Positions 11,901 to 23,706 of a DNA stretch of 64,000 nucleotides are shown one piece after another; position 1 is the stretch's first letter; every line of letters begins with the position of its first letter. Both the position numbers and the translations under genes were made by a program. The notes under the pieces were generated by a model. It worked only from the letters and a program-made list of their open reading frames with translations, was not told where the DNA came from and searched no databases. This DNA comes from Melanocharis versteri (Eukaryota; Chordata; Aves; Passeriformes; Melanocharitidae): positions 372,001-436,000 of the forward strand of contig VZTG01009360.1 in assembly GCA_013397845.1 (NCBI GenBank). Reading direction: 5' to 3'.

Positions 11901-12539
11901 ATGTACATTTAATAACTTCAGTAGTGCGTGCAAATCTCTGTTCAGTGAAGATGTAGAGATGTGTCTTACCTGCCACAACAACTGAACAAATTCAATGGAT
12001 TTTGTACAGTTATTTGCCGCTAAAATGCCAATAGAGTGTTTATATTAAAGGAAATTAGATGTTCAGGCATAGTTTTCCATTAATCAGTAGACAGAGCTCT
12101 TTCTAGCTTCAGAAATAAGGAAGGGATGCAGAGATGTAGTTGCAAGAGTCTATAGGAAAGCCCCCGCATTTCTGACTTTGAGATAAGTGTGAATGTTTAC
12201 GATGCAAAGCCAGAGGGTCACATTCCAGCTAAAAAATAACAGGTGTGACTTCCAAAATAAACAGCATTGACTGACATTGATTCTGCATTTGGCCTGTTGT
12301 TTATAAAATATTTTTGTCTGGTTAATGTCCCTGAATACAAAATAGCTTCACACAGTCACAAGTATTGTCAAATTATCCAAATTCAATGGGTTGCATAAAA
12401 ATGTTATTTTTACATACATAAAACATACACAGAACATAGTATAATGTTAATGTAATTTTAAAATTACTTTGGAAATATACAATATACTTCTATACCATAT
12501 GAAAATAATGGCCACCTATAAAGAGAGAAAGGTTTAGTT
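8951..12539. other. Intergenic stretch with a G-quadruplex motif
   Basis: No gene is supported. The open frame at 9200-9607 (135 codons) is the longest here, but it matches nothing I know and overlaps an equally open antisense frame. Notable items are the G-rich motif at 9845-9866 and the repeated 18-mer at 9959-9976. Confidence 0.55.
9845..9866 (+). other. Canonical G-quadruplex motif
   Basis: Four G-runs of 5, 3, 4 and 3 bases are separated by loops of 1, 3 and 3 bases, fitting the G3+N1-7 rule on the + strand. No promoter or exon is visible nearby, so a function is not implied. Confidence 0.7.
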
Positions 12540-12748
12540 AAGCAGGCCCTGCCTTTCATAAACTCATGCTGGCTGGGCCTGATCCATGGTTGGCCTGTGT
12601 ATGCCACATGATGCCACTCAAATGTAGTGCTCCGTTTTTTTCCCTGGCACTGAGGTCAGACTGACAGGCTTGTACTTTTCCAGATCCTCCTTCCAGCCTG
12701 TCTTCCAGATGGGCTTACCTCTTGTCAGCAGGGATCTCCCCAGAGCAG
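12540..12748 (-). mobile_element. CR1 LINE internal fragment (old copy)
   Basis: The + strand segment is the reverse complement of a CR1 ORF2 internal region. Recognisable blocks are TTTCATAAACTCATGCTGGC, GAGGTCAGACTGACAGGC and CAGATCCTCCTTCCAGCC, which follow each other with the usual CR1 spacing. The 3' end of CR1 is absent here, so this is an orphan internal piece. Boundaries are approximate because similarity fades at both sides. Confidence 0.85.
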
Positions 12749-15700
12749 AGGGATTTATATCACACGTGTTCTTTATGTCTAAAACAAAGCTCATCTGTCA
12801 GCACTTGTGTTAGAAAACCCCAGGTTGCCTAAATGTCTCAAAAAGTAAGTTTTCATCAGGGGCCACCCTTGCTTTCAGGTCAGCACTGAGCAGGAACTGG
12901 AGCTCTGCTGTTTCCAATGTGGTGATGCTAAAGCTCACACCGCAGCTGAGCCGTGTGGTGGAAACTGTGCTCACCAGTGTCTTGAGAAGGATTCACTGTG
13001 GAGGACATAAAGAGGAGGCTCAGGATTAGTGCTGTAGTGTCTTGCCTAATTCTATTTCTTTTTTTTTTTTTAAAGCTGCAGTAGTAAAACTTAGTAATTC
13101 CTACAAGCTGTACATACTGCATTGTAAGAAATATAGACTTGTTTGCACCAGAGAGTACAACTGCAGCTCCAGAAGCTGGTTAGGAAAAAACTGCTTCTGT
13201 AGCACTGTTGGACACTGCTGATCCATTCTCTGGTAAAAACATGGAAAGTGTTGGCTAGGCTGTCCTAATAAGAGCATAGAGGGGAAAAAGTTTGCCAGGC
13301 TGTGAAATAAGAGAGACTGTTGGTCTATCACAGCTGATGTTCTCACAAATCAGTGGTGCAGAGCTGTGCTTACTACATAGAAACAGAATCTCTTACAAAA
13401 TCAGCTAACATTTTTGCAGCAGATGTTATATGCTGCACATGTCAACTCAAGATGACAGTCTCCTTAAATGCTTTTTAGTGATTGCCTGGATAATTCAATA
13501 AGTTATCTGGATACCACTTCTGCAAGGATATGTTATGGCTGTATACTGCTGCTAATGGAGAATTCACCATAATTTATGACTTCTACCTTTACAGCATCTT
13601 TTTTTCTTTCAAAGCATTTATTTGAAAACTAATAAAGCATGTAAGCATTATAGTAATAGCTAAGATTTATTTATGAGATTTACAGGGTACAGTTTGAGTT
13701 GACACAAATAACAGCTCTAACGAGTCAATTATTGTACTTCCCAGGAGATTGATCCAGCTCAGTTATAAATATCAAAACAACATGTCATGTCCAGTGCTTT
13801 CCATTTTACCTGTGTTAATACTTGTATTGTTTTGCTAATTAGAAACAGAAGGAAGTTCTTTTGGCATTTGAGTCTTTCTGTATGAGGCCTGGCTGGTGCA
13901 CACTCCTTTCAGCCCTGCCTTCGGCACCAAGTGCCTCAGAGGAAGGCAGATGTACATCAAATTGGCAGCTCCTTAGGTTGTCCTCCAGCTTACAGTTTCC
14001 TAATCCTCAGCACCCACAGCCTGGTTCAGGCCCTGGGGCCTGAGATGTATTCTAGAGGCTTTGATAAGAACCGACAGGTGACATCCTCCCCCCAAAAAAT
14101 CTACATAAGTCTCAAGTCTATATATTGCTCTCTATCCAAATCTGTGCCCCCTTTTTTCGCTGTGCCTACCTGTGTGCTTCTTTCTTCCTGCACTTCTCAC
14201 AGGGCTAGCAATTTACAACAGCTTTGAGCAGCAAAAGCCAACTCTCCCTGTTTAAATGCTGATTCAGAGTAATTATGGCTCTTGTGTGAGTGTAATTTAA
14301 GGGATAATCATGCAGCTTGCTGCTGCTTACATTCACCTTTTCTCTCTTGTTTAGGAAGCAGCCTTGTTCAGCACAAACATTCATACAACTCATATAGGAG
14401 AGGGCATATCCTTGACTTATCATCATCTGTGATTCTTTTCACTTGACAGGTTGAAAAATGCGTACACCTATTTTCTCTGATGGTTCCCTTATCACTGTGG
14501 GCCTTCCTGAGGCTAAATCTGCTCAACCATTCAATTTTGATTCTGGAAGCAATGTTAAGGCCATTAGCTGCGTCCACATAAGGATGCTGTTATAAAACTT
14601 GACATGCTTATTAATCATAAATTCAGTAGGCATTCTGCTTCAGTCTTTCTGGGGTCTGCTTATGCTTCATTTATGATGTAAAGTGAGGGTTTAGGGGGAA
14701 GGTGGTGTATTTTTAGATCAGTATTTATGTCAGGTAGCAGACAGTGTTGGGTATTTCTATATCACTTTCCACCCAAGGAAGTGCACTTAGCTCTTTCCCA
14801 CTTGTATTGCACATAGCTTGCTCCAGACTGAGATAGTGAAAAAGTGCAGTTAGAGAAGTTCAAGAACAGGTGGCTGCAGACAAATGTTCACTCTGCCTTA
14901 TCAGTGGGGGACTAGCACCATCCCTTTGCCACCATATATTACCATTTATTACTTCTGTATCATGATACCATCATTTGAGGGGGAGGTAAAAACATTATAT
15001 TTGAATCACTTTTCTTGCTGCTCAATTCCACTAGTGGCTTTTAAAGTGAAACTGCCAGAATCTGTATTCCTGAAATGGTACTTGTCTAAACCCATAGAGC
15101 ATCGGTGGTTTCCAGACTGCTAGTTAAATACATCTCACAACAATAATTTTTGGATTGCCAAACTGACTCAATTAAGACATTTGTAACACGTTGTATATTC
15201 AGCCTGGACTCATGAAATGGCTTAGCAAAGATCATTAGCTTTGGAAAACTAGAATTCATTTCCATGGAAGAGGGAAAGAAATAGACTGTAACCTTCTGCT
15301 AGCATCTGCCAGCACATTGCTCTGAGCCCACCAGCCCAGGTCATGTCTGCACTCAGCCCTGGCTAGAGATAAGATTTCTTGTCACTTGGAAAACAGCTGT
15401 CTGCAGCTCTGTTATAATTGCATTTTCCTCTAATTGCCTACATTTGTTCAAATCCAATAAACTAAAAGTGAAATGCAGTGAGGCAGAAAATGTGGAGATC
15501 AGCACCAAAGATAATATGAATGCAATAGCCTGTGAACCAAGGCTCCTGAATTTTGCACCTGTAGGGGAGTTGAAGACAGCAGAAGAAGAGGTCAGATTTA
15601 AGACCACAGTATGGGAAGAGATAATATGGGTCACCATGTCTAGTCTCCAATCTCACAGGCAAACATATCATAGGATTACTTTCATCAGTTTATTGAGTTA

Positions 15701-17798
15701 TGCGTGTAGTAAATTTTAATGACCAATGCACAGGCTGACACTGTTGTTTCAAATCCTCGGCAAATATTTCTTGTCATCTTCCCTGGTCCAGGAAGGTATG
15801 ATTAAAAATAAAGTACTCCAACTTTTTCCCTGCTCACCCCAATCCAACCTCCTATTTTAATTTCATTTTTAAATGGCATTTGCATTCCTTTCGAGCCACA
15901 CATCATTTTCTACCTTTTTGAAAAACCTTGCCTTGTTGTTAGCTGACCTGGCCACACATCAGAACATCAGTGCTCCCCTTCCACTTACCTTCACAGCTGC
16001 CAAATGTGCTGTCGTTCCACCTCAGGTGGAATCATTAACTACAATATCCTGTCTTCTCACAGTCCAATAAGTGCTGAAACCCTGTGGTCATACACCACAA
16101 TTAATCTCTTCTGATGTTCAGGTACAGAAGAGAATCATGTTTGATTCTCTCTATTGGGAAGTTGCTCATTAGAGGTTGTAAAATAAGAGAGATGACAATT
16201 ATGGGTGGGCCTTTCTTTTCCTTTTTCCTTTTGCCTGTACTTGAGCTTGAAGATCATATTTTTCCCTTTGATTTGCTCTGTTTTATTACTTTTAAGGTAG
16301 TTTTTTTTATGCAAGTTGCTTTTCATGTGCTTTTTTCACCTACCGAGCTATATCTTCTGCCTCCAGGCTGTGCTCTGTGTGATGTCCTCAGCTCCCCTTA
16401 CCTGCAACTTGGCTCAGATCTCACCAGCTTTTGTTTGACCATACAGTGACCTGTATTATTTCATAGAATTTCAAATATCACTGTCATACTAATAATACCT
16501 AGATGCATTGCTTTACTGATTGCTTGAGAAATTTTATTTGTTCACTAAAGCCCTTTGAGTTAAGCATTCAATATTTTTCCTTAAGTTAGAGCTTGGAAAT
16601 TTAAAAGTCAAGCTATTAATTGTCAGCATTGAGACTTCAAATGTCTAGAGGGATGTCTGCTCTTTCATTTGATAATGTCTCTGAAAAATCCCAAACTGAG
16701 ACACTGGTATATGTTTTAGGGAGTTTTAATTAGATTGTGTTTTATCATTTATCAGGCATATGAAGGTAAATGCAGAGTTTCTTCTTATATCAGTAAAATT
16801 TGTGTAAGAGTCAGAGATCTGGGATTAAGGCTCCACAACAGCTTTGATTGAATTATTTCCTAAGTTCTTTTTTGCAATCATTATTGTGATAGACTCTAGA
16901 TGGAAATACCTAAAACCCTTCACACTGAGTCCCATTGATTTGTAGTACTGATTTACCAAATTTCATGAGGACTGAGATAAAACGGGCTTGTGCTTTCAAA
17001 TGGAGAAGAATGCATTTATTTTATACACTAGATCAGGCACAGAGACCTGGATCACTTAGTGGTTTTTTGTATTTCTAAAATAAGTTTTCAACTTCCCTCT
17101 GGATTTTTCCAGCATTTTAAAATACACCTAAACGATTAGAATAAAAACGAGAGGTATTAGTACAGCAGCAATGAACTTTGCAATAGCTAACGTTGAGTCA
17201 CCTGGTCTTTACTGGTGGCGTGCAAAATCCCATGGAGCCAGAACAGAGGCACATTGACGGTAACAATGACTGGACGGAATTGCTGATTTTAAAAATTCTG
17301 TTAAAATCAGCATGTTGGCAGGTTGAGCAAGGAGAATCTTAAAGACTGGTGCTAGATAATGCTGAGCTAATGGTCTTGCTTAAGTCCCATCTGTCTCTGA
17401 ACTACAGGTACCACAAGTAGGACCCCATGGAAATGCCTCTCTTCTCTTGAGATCCTCAGGGTTATCCCTGCTTTGTCTTTCCAGAGCAGAGGTTGGATTT
17501 TCAGATTCCTGAAAACTAGGCAACTACAACGACCCATTAAATGTAGAATACTAAAATAGTCTTTGGAGGAGGGACTGTGAGTTTTGCCAGCAGCCCATAG
17601 AGTTATTTTTGGACTCTCAACACACATGGATGTTTAAGAAAACCTTGCTAATCTTGAGCAACAGCTTTACAAGAGATGGGGATATTCCCCTCATTCCAGA
17701 GTGACACGTAACCCCTGATCACAAGATGCTTCAGAGAGCTGGGCGTTGTACACCACAGGCAGCTGGACTGAATCTGCTCCTGGCACTAAAATAAATCT
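12749..17798. other. Intergenic stretch, nothing recognised
   Basis: AT-rich DNA with short unrelated open frames on both strands and small homopolymer runs (for example T-rich near 13060-13071). I see no gene, mobile element or tandem array. Confidence 0.55.
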
Positions 17799-17889
17799 GG
17801 GAGGACTTGGGGGGAGAGGGAGAGAGTGAGAGAGGGAGGCAGGGAGGCAAGCAGGAAGGCAGGCAGGCAGGCAGGAAGGCAGGAAGGAA
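17799..17889 (+). repeat. Purine-rich GGAGAG / GGCA microsatellite
   Basis: A compound simple repeat: GAGAGG-type units on the left grade into GGCA and AAGGCAGG units on the right. Open frames on the - strand across it (Pro/Ser/Leu-rich) are only products of the repeat. Confidence 0.9.
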
Positions 17890-18643
17890 TTGATTTGTTC
17901 TGCCTGAAGGCCAACCATGTAGGCATGTGATGGACACTTAGATGATCTAACTGCTTCTGTCAGACAGGCCAAGAAACATCTCTTACTGTATCAGATTAGA
18001 TTTAGGAGCTCATCAAGCTCTCTTTCTACTTTCTAAGAATTGCTGTTTTCTTATTATGCATTCAAAATGTAGGAAAATGACCTTCAAGGGCTCTGTGAAA
18101 AAGAGTACCTGTGGCAGAGGTCATGTTGCAGCAGTTATAGTAAAAGTACTTCTTCCAATTTGGGCAATCTGTTCCAACTTTTTTTCCAAATTTATTCAGA
18201 AAGCTGCAGACTTTGAGTAGCATTTAGCAAACATCCATATTGCTACCAGACAGGTACAGGCTATTTTACAGAAATTTATGAATGTAGATGTGACTGCTCA
18301 TAAATGTAGTGATGAAAAATAGAGCAGCGTATGCTTTCTATATTGCAATGGTATCCTCCATGTAATGACTTCAGATACATTTGTAAGTGGTGTCAAATCT
18401 GTCACCACACTGGCTGTAAGAGGAGGAGAAGGCTGAGTCACCGAGGCTGTGTGCAGGTGGCTAAATAAAGCAGGACAGAGTCCTCTGTGTACTCCTGCAG
18501 GATGGCGGTGTTCCCTAGGGCATATCAATGTGCTACACACCCCTTTTCCTGCAGAGGAGAGGGCCAGCACCTACAGGAAGCAAGTTTTCATGGTGACGGA
18601 GAGAACTGTTATGGGCACCAGATGAAACAGTGCCCCAGAGAAC

Positions 18644-18958
18644 ATGGATGATGGCACAGTGCAGGATCATGGGTTGCCTCTGTTTAATATAGAAGAGAGA
18701 CAGCTATTTGGGTGGTGTACATACAGGGAAATTGTGGCAGAAGTAGGAGGTAGCAAACCAGTCATTAATGTATTTTCTGGAATTTCAAAATCCTATGGCA
18801 AGTTTGCAAAAAAAGGAATAAAACTTCCTATAATTCCACGTCATATAAGAATTGCTGCTGTCCCTGACTACCAGGAGGAAGAGCCTGTCATTTCTAGGCT
18901 ACATACACACCCAGCCCCAAATCTCTCTCTTTTTTTTTTTTTTTCATACTATGGTTAG
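18644..18958 (+). other. Unrecognised 104-codon open frame
   Basis: The predicted peptide is globular-looking for its first 90 residues (for example INVFSGISKSYGKFAKKGIK, then many Pro/Ile), and then runs into a T-rich tract that gives a phenylalanine string at 18931-18944. I recognise no family. No splice signals clearly bound it, and frames of this length arise by chance in 64 kb, so it is probably not a gene. Confidence 0.12.
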
Positions 18959-21351
18959 TTCAAGCTTGTCTTCTGTCAAGAAGTCTGCAGAAAAATGAGC
19001 CCCTGCACAGGCAGTCATTCACCTCCAGGTCCAATTCTTCATGGGTCAGGCAATCCAGCAGCTCCACATGGGACCTTAATGAAACGTTCCAAGAAAGCTC
19101 CAGGGACAGACAGTCATTAAAAGCTGTTAACAGCACCATAATTAAAAACAAGTTAACAGGAAATCTGAATTGTTTCTGTCTTGTGTCACATCTCATAAAT
19201 CTCAAATTACCATTAAAATTTAACTTAGTATTTCAGAATAGCTGTAAGATCAACAAGCAACCCCAAAGTAGTTAAAAACCTACAAAATTTGCTTCCTTAG
19301 CACTAAGACCAGAGGATTTCTCTGACAGTCTGAATGGCATGGATGCTTTTAAAATCCTTCATTTACTTCAGACGAAAGAAATAGCAAAAGAAAAGATGGT
19401 TCAGTAGCTACAGCTGTATTTGTAATGAATATTTCTCCAGCATGACTGTTTTCTGCTGAACTTGAAATGAGTTAACCCTTTTTAGCCAAATCATCCTTCC
19501 TGCCATAGGAAGGGTTAAGTAGTTTCTGCATCCTGATTTAAACAGGTGTTTATTATAAGACCTAGGTAATGAATGAAATGGAAATTTCTTCCAAAAGATT
19601 GTGAGTGGAATTTCCCAGCATTTTAGAAATGGTTATGCTTAAAGATTTAAAGGATTTCTTCTTATATTAATACATTTGTAAAAATACTGAGACAGAAGAA
19701 CTATATAAGGGTTTGACTCCATAGAGAACACAAAACTTGTTTCAAAATCAATTATGAACCTATACATATATGATAATGAAACTATAGGTATCTATCATAA
19801 GCTCAGCAATTTAAAACACAATGACAGGATTGGTTATGCAGCAAAACAGAATTTAAACTCAGTATGTCAAAACAGCTATGGTTTCATTAAAAGCCTGATG
19901 CTATCAGAAATTTCATTAAAAGCTCAAATCCTATGGAAAAGTAATTACGCAATGATCTCAACTTTTACTTAAAAACAATACTATTGGTTTTATGACAAGT
20001 CCTGCCTGGATGCAGAAAAAAGCTAGAAAATGTTTCCCGAGTGCATTCTATAGACTCAAAATCTGAAGACAAATGAAAGATCCCATAGAGAATAGACTTT
20101 AAAATTCCAGGTCTTTTGTGAACTCATCTTCAGGCTTTTTTAGGGCTGACAATCCTGATTCCTTAAGAAAAAAAAAAATCCAATAATTTGCATTGTCAAA
20201 GAATGTCAGAAAATATAGCTTGTCATTTTTGTCAGCTTACCAGTTTTTTATCATTGCTAATAGTGCAGTTTCTTTTATTGCATTAGTTAGACTACAAAGT
20301 TCTTCAACAAGCTTTGGGTTATTTTTTCCCTTGCACGCTAACATTTTTGTTTAATCTACAAAGTGATTATCAAGTACACTGTGTCATGTAAAGCTCACCA
20401 ATTTGGGCTTCCAAACCTGCATGCATGAAATTAATTTCTGCTTTCTGCCAGGCTGTGTGGACACAGGTCAGTGTTGCTTAAAAGCGTTCCAAAGGAATGG
20501 ATCCATCCTCACAGCCCAGCACAGCAAGGGCCAAGGCAGGGCAGCAGGCAACACAGAAAAAAGGGAACTGAAAAGTGTTTGAACAAAGCCAGTAAAGGAC
20601 ACCAAGGGACAGACAAGGGACTGTTTCTGTGCAGAATTTTAGTTCCTGAGATGTCCAGATGAGGCCACTGTGGTTTTATTATCTCGATTTCAAGAAAAAT
20701 TTAATTTGGTTACCTCAGAGTTTCCCATCTCCACAACTGCAAGCATGCTCAATAGCCTGTTTTTCTGTTGGAGAACAAAGAATAGGAAATGGTTTGTCTT
20801 TTCTTTTTTTTTGTTTCATACAGTGGTTATGATACTCATAGAGGCAGGAAGGGAACTGGACAATGAGAGCTGCAGATGTGGAATTTCTTTTTTAAATCCC
20901 CTTTGCTGCTGCTTGATGTCTGGCAGGCAGTGGAGATACAGCAGTGCAATAGCAGGAGATGCTGTGAGGCTGAAGCAGAGCAAGCATTTCTCTTTGATAG
21001 AGATCCCCTGGTGAAGCTTTCCAGCAACAGCCCAGCCCAGACTCTGCTGGGCTGTATCACAGGCTTAGTTTCAAATGGACAGTGTGAGGCAAAGCCAGGG
21101 AAGGATACAGAGCACTTTGGCTGAGTCACGCTCTTAGGAAATGAGGATTTCTGTGGTGAGAAGCCACAGCAGGCACTGCCAAGTCCCCAGGCAGTGAACT
21201 CCAGTGTGTTTTGGAGATGGGGACAACGTTCTCATCCAAAAATATCTGGCCAGCCATGGCGGGGAGGCAGTGGCTGCAGGGAGATTGTGCTTCCTTTGTG
21301 TTTTGTTTTCATTTGTTACTAAAAGTGACCGATGGAAGAAAGAGCTCTGAA

Positions 21352-21373
21352 GCGACCATGGGGCCATGGTCGC
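21352..21373. repeat. 22-bp near-perfect palindrome
   Basis: Two 10-bp arms, GCGACCATGG and CCATGGTCGC, are exact reverse complements separated by GG. It could form a short hairpin; no role is apparent. Confidence 0.9.
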
Positions 21374-23603
21374 AGGTGGGAGCCCAGCCACGGGGAGCAA
21401 AGCCAGTCTCTGGCAGATTCTGGCAGGTTTCTCTGCGGCAGATTCTTCCTCATTTCAGCAGTGAGACTAAAAGAAGGGAAAGGCCTAATTTTACAAATGC
21501 TCTCTAAAAAGCCTTTTTCTTCCCTTTGCATTTGCCACTGCAGAAGCGAAATGCTGTGTTCAAATCCATGGATGCTCTCTGATAAGAAGTGCATTTTTAA
21601 CAGCAGCTGGGCAGACAACCCAATGGCAGAGCTCATGAGAGGCTCGTGTTTTCACTTCTCCACCCATTTGGGATGAAGGGCCACATTTTAGGGCCCCATC
21701 ATGCAAGGCCTGGTCTTGCCCAAGCCACTGGGTTTCCTCTTCCCTCTGAGCATCTCCTCTGCCTGCAGCATCGGGGTTATCTCTGCCACTCGGCAGCATG
21801 TAGGGATGATGGTTAACAAGAACACTGAGTCAGTACGGCTGTGATGGCAATTAGTATAACATTTTTTGTAAACTGACAAATACTGGCAAAACGTGCTTGT
21901 GAGGGAGGGATCTGTGACTCACAGGCTGCCAACTCACTCTAACCAGATACAACTGGCCTCAGCCTTTTTCAGGCTCACCAAGGCACTCCAGGGAATGCAA
22001 TATTTCAGCCTCAGCACCAGCTGGTTTTATGCCACACAGCCCTGTTCAAACACACGTTTTAATTGCGCGGCTCACTCAGCTCGCCACAGTCCCGCACTGC
22101 TCACTGTGGTCCTGACTGCTTTCCTGGTGCAGGACCCCACTTGTCAGACACAACTGCAGGAATGCCCCATCTCTCCTCTCTTCCCAAGCAGATGCAGCTC
22201 TATGAGAGATCCAAAACTCAAAGGAGACTGAGTGGTGCTTGGCAGTAAGAAGAGACTGTGGGGATTGACTCCAAAGTGGTTGCTGGAGTGCTTTGACTTC
22301 CAGCTGCAGTTTTCTGCATGATCCTTTAGCATGTGAGCTAACACAAGGTTTTAAGGTGAAGATCTCTGAAATGAGATGGTAAGAGAGGGTACACTCATCA
22401 CCAAATATCTCAGAAGGCAGCAACACATCTTCATCACCATGGATTCAATGGAGAGGAAAAGCCCTGAAAGTCTTGTACTATTTGTTGCAATTTTCACCTA
22501 GTTTAGATGATACCTAAAGTTTTTGCAGATCCTTTTTATGGTCCCTTTGAGTTTAAACTCACTGCATACATATTCCTGTGGCAATACAATTTCCTATCAC
22601 CAGCAGAGCTCACTTCAGCTGTTGTTGGGTATTATTATACCTCACTGCTTCTTTCCTCTTCCACCAGCCCCTCTATATTGGATCTAAATGTCACTTACAG
22701 TTCAAGCTATTTGACTGCTAGTCCGCCCGTACCCCAGAATGGCCCAGGAAGACATGAAAGTTCACAGGGAAAGGGACATCAAGAGGCTCCATTTTCTAGA
22801 GCACAAAAGAAATCAGACCCCAAAAATCTGGCTGATAGATGTGAAAGTAGCACAGGACATTTAGGGCGGAGTAATTTGGTTAGAACTGTGTGGTATGAAT
22901 GCTCGCGCTTGGTGCCGTGGGTAGCAAGAAACCATTCAAGTGGGCACAGATACTACTGCCAAATGTCACTGCTGCAGTGAAGTTGGTACCCTTTCTGAAA
23001 AGAAGGAGGCCAATCCTCACCACAAAGGAGATACAAAAGCTAAAACTTTTTGAGAACATTATATTTTTTTTAACTAAGCAGAAAACAAGGACTGACATAA
23101 AAAGTCTTTATCAGTGTTTTTGCAGCATGCAAAATTTTCTGATAGACCAGTAACTACTTCAGAGAAATCAAGAACCAAAATGAAAGTGATTATGAAAACA
23201 TCCTTTAAATCTGAACTGAAATGATGGCTTCTTTGCTTGTTTCCTTCTTTAGCTTGTTGGTTTGTTTTTTTTTGAAGTCACTCTTGCTAATTGTCCTGCA
23301 GCCATGGTATGTACCAGATAGCCAAGAAAGCTGACATGGTGAAGTTATATACAGCATCCTTGTGACCTTTTTGCAGTGAAGATACATATCTGTCCAATAA
23401 AGCCCAGGCCAAATGACAGTGACAGCTGTCTTGTGGCATTCAGTTTGAATTAAACAGGTTTGCTCACAAGTCAGGAGCAAGTGTTTCATTACAGACTGAG
23501 CACCAAGATCAACACAAGCCCCCAAAAGTGAAACTTTCCCTCAGCAGCTATGGAAACTGTTCTGGTGGACTGAGATGCACTTCACAGGCTCCTCCTTGTC
23601 TCC

Positions 23604-23630
23604 TTGCTTTGACTTTCCCACCTCCTGCAG
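23604..23630 (+). promoter_or_regulatory. Splice acceptor upstream of the LRRC30 start
   Basis: A pyrimidine-rich tract runs into CACCTCCTGCAG, ending at 23630, with a TTGAC branch-point-like word about 20 bases upstream. It lies 76 bases before the LRRC30 ATG, so a spliced 5' untranslated region is plausible. A matching upstream donor is not established; the strong donor at 297/298 is one candidate. Confidence 0.4.
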
Positions 23631-23649
23631 GCTGTCATCCTCTGTTGGC

Positions 23650-23657
23650 ATTTGCAT
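23650..23657 (+). promoter_or_regulatory. Octamer motif before LRRC30
   Basis: An exact ATTTGCAT (POU/octamer consensus) sits 50 bases upstream of the LRRC30 start codon. An A/T-rich AATAAAA follows at 23668-23674 but is too close to the ATG to be a normal TATA box. A single 8-mer match is weak evidence. Confidence 0.2.
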
Positions 23658-23706
23658 ATTGCAAGGGAATAAAACCTCAGCTCTCTCAGGAGTGAACCAG
23701 AGTGTT

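Larger units (their letters stand above)
17890..23630. other. Upstream flank of LRRC30
   Basis: No gene is supported. It contains a protein-like but unrecognised frame at 18644-18958, a 22-bp palindrome at 21352-21373 and a 157-codon open frame at 22507-22980 with no recognisable domain. GC content rises somewhat from about 20.4 kb toward the gene. The right edge is a strong splice acceptor at 23630. Confidence 0.55.

Noticed and set aside
17691..17972. Pro/Cys/Leu repeat frame on the minus strand
   Set aside because: Translation of the GGCA/GGAGAG microsatellite, not a keratin-like gene.
22507..22980. 157-codon plus-strand frame upstream of LRRC30
   Set aside because: No domain, no conserved-looking motif, and overlapping frames are also open; chance is sufficient.
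23575..23706. Upstream in-frame ATG that would add 44 residues to LRRC30
   Set aside because: The extension is Ser/Cys-rich, crosses a probable splice acceptor and has no counterpart I know in the family; the MG start with good context fits better.
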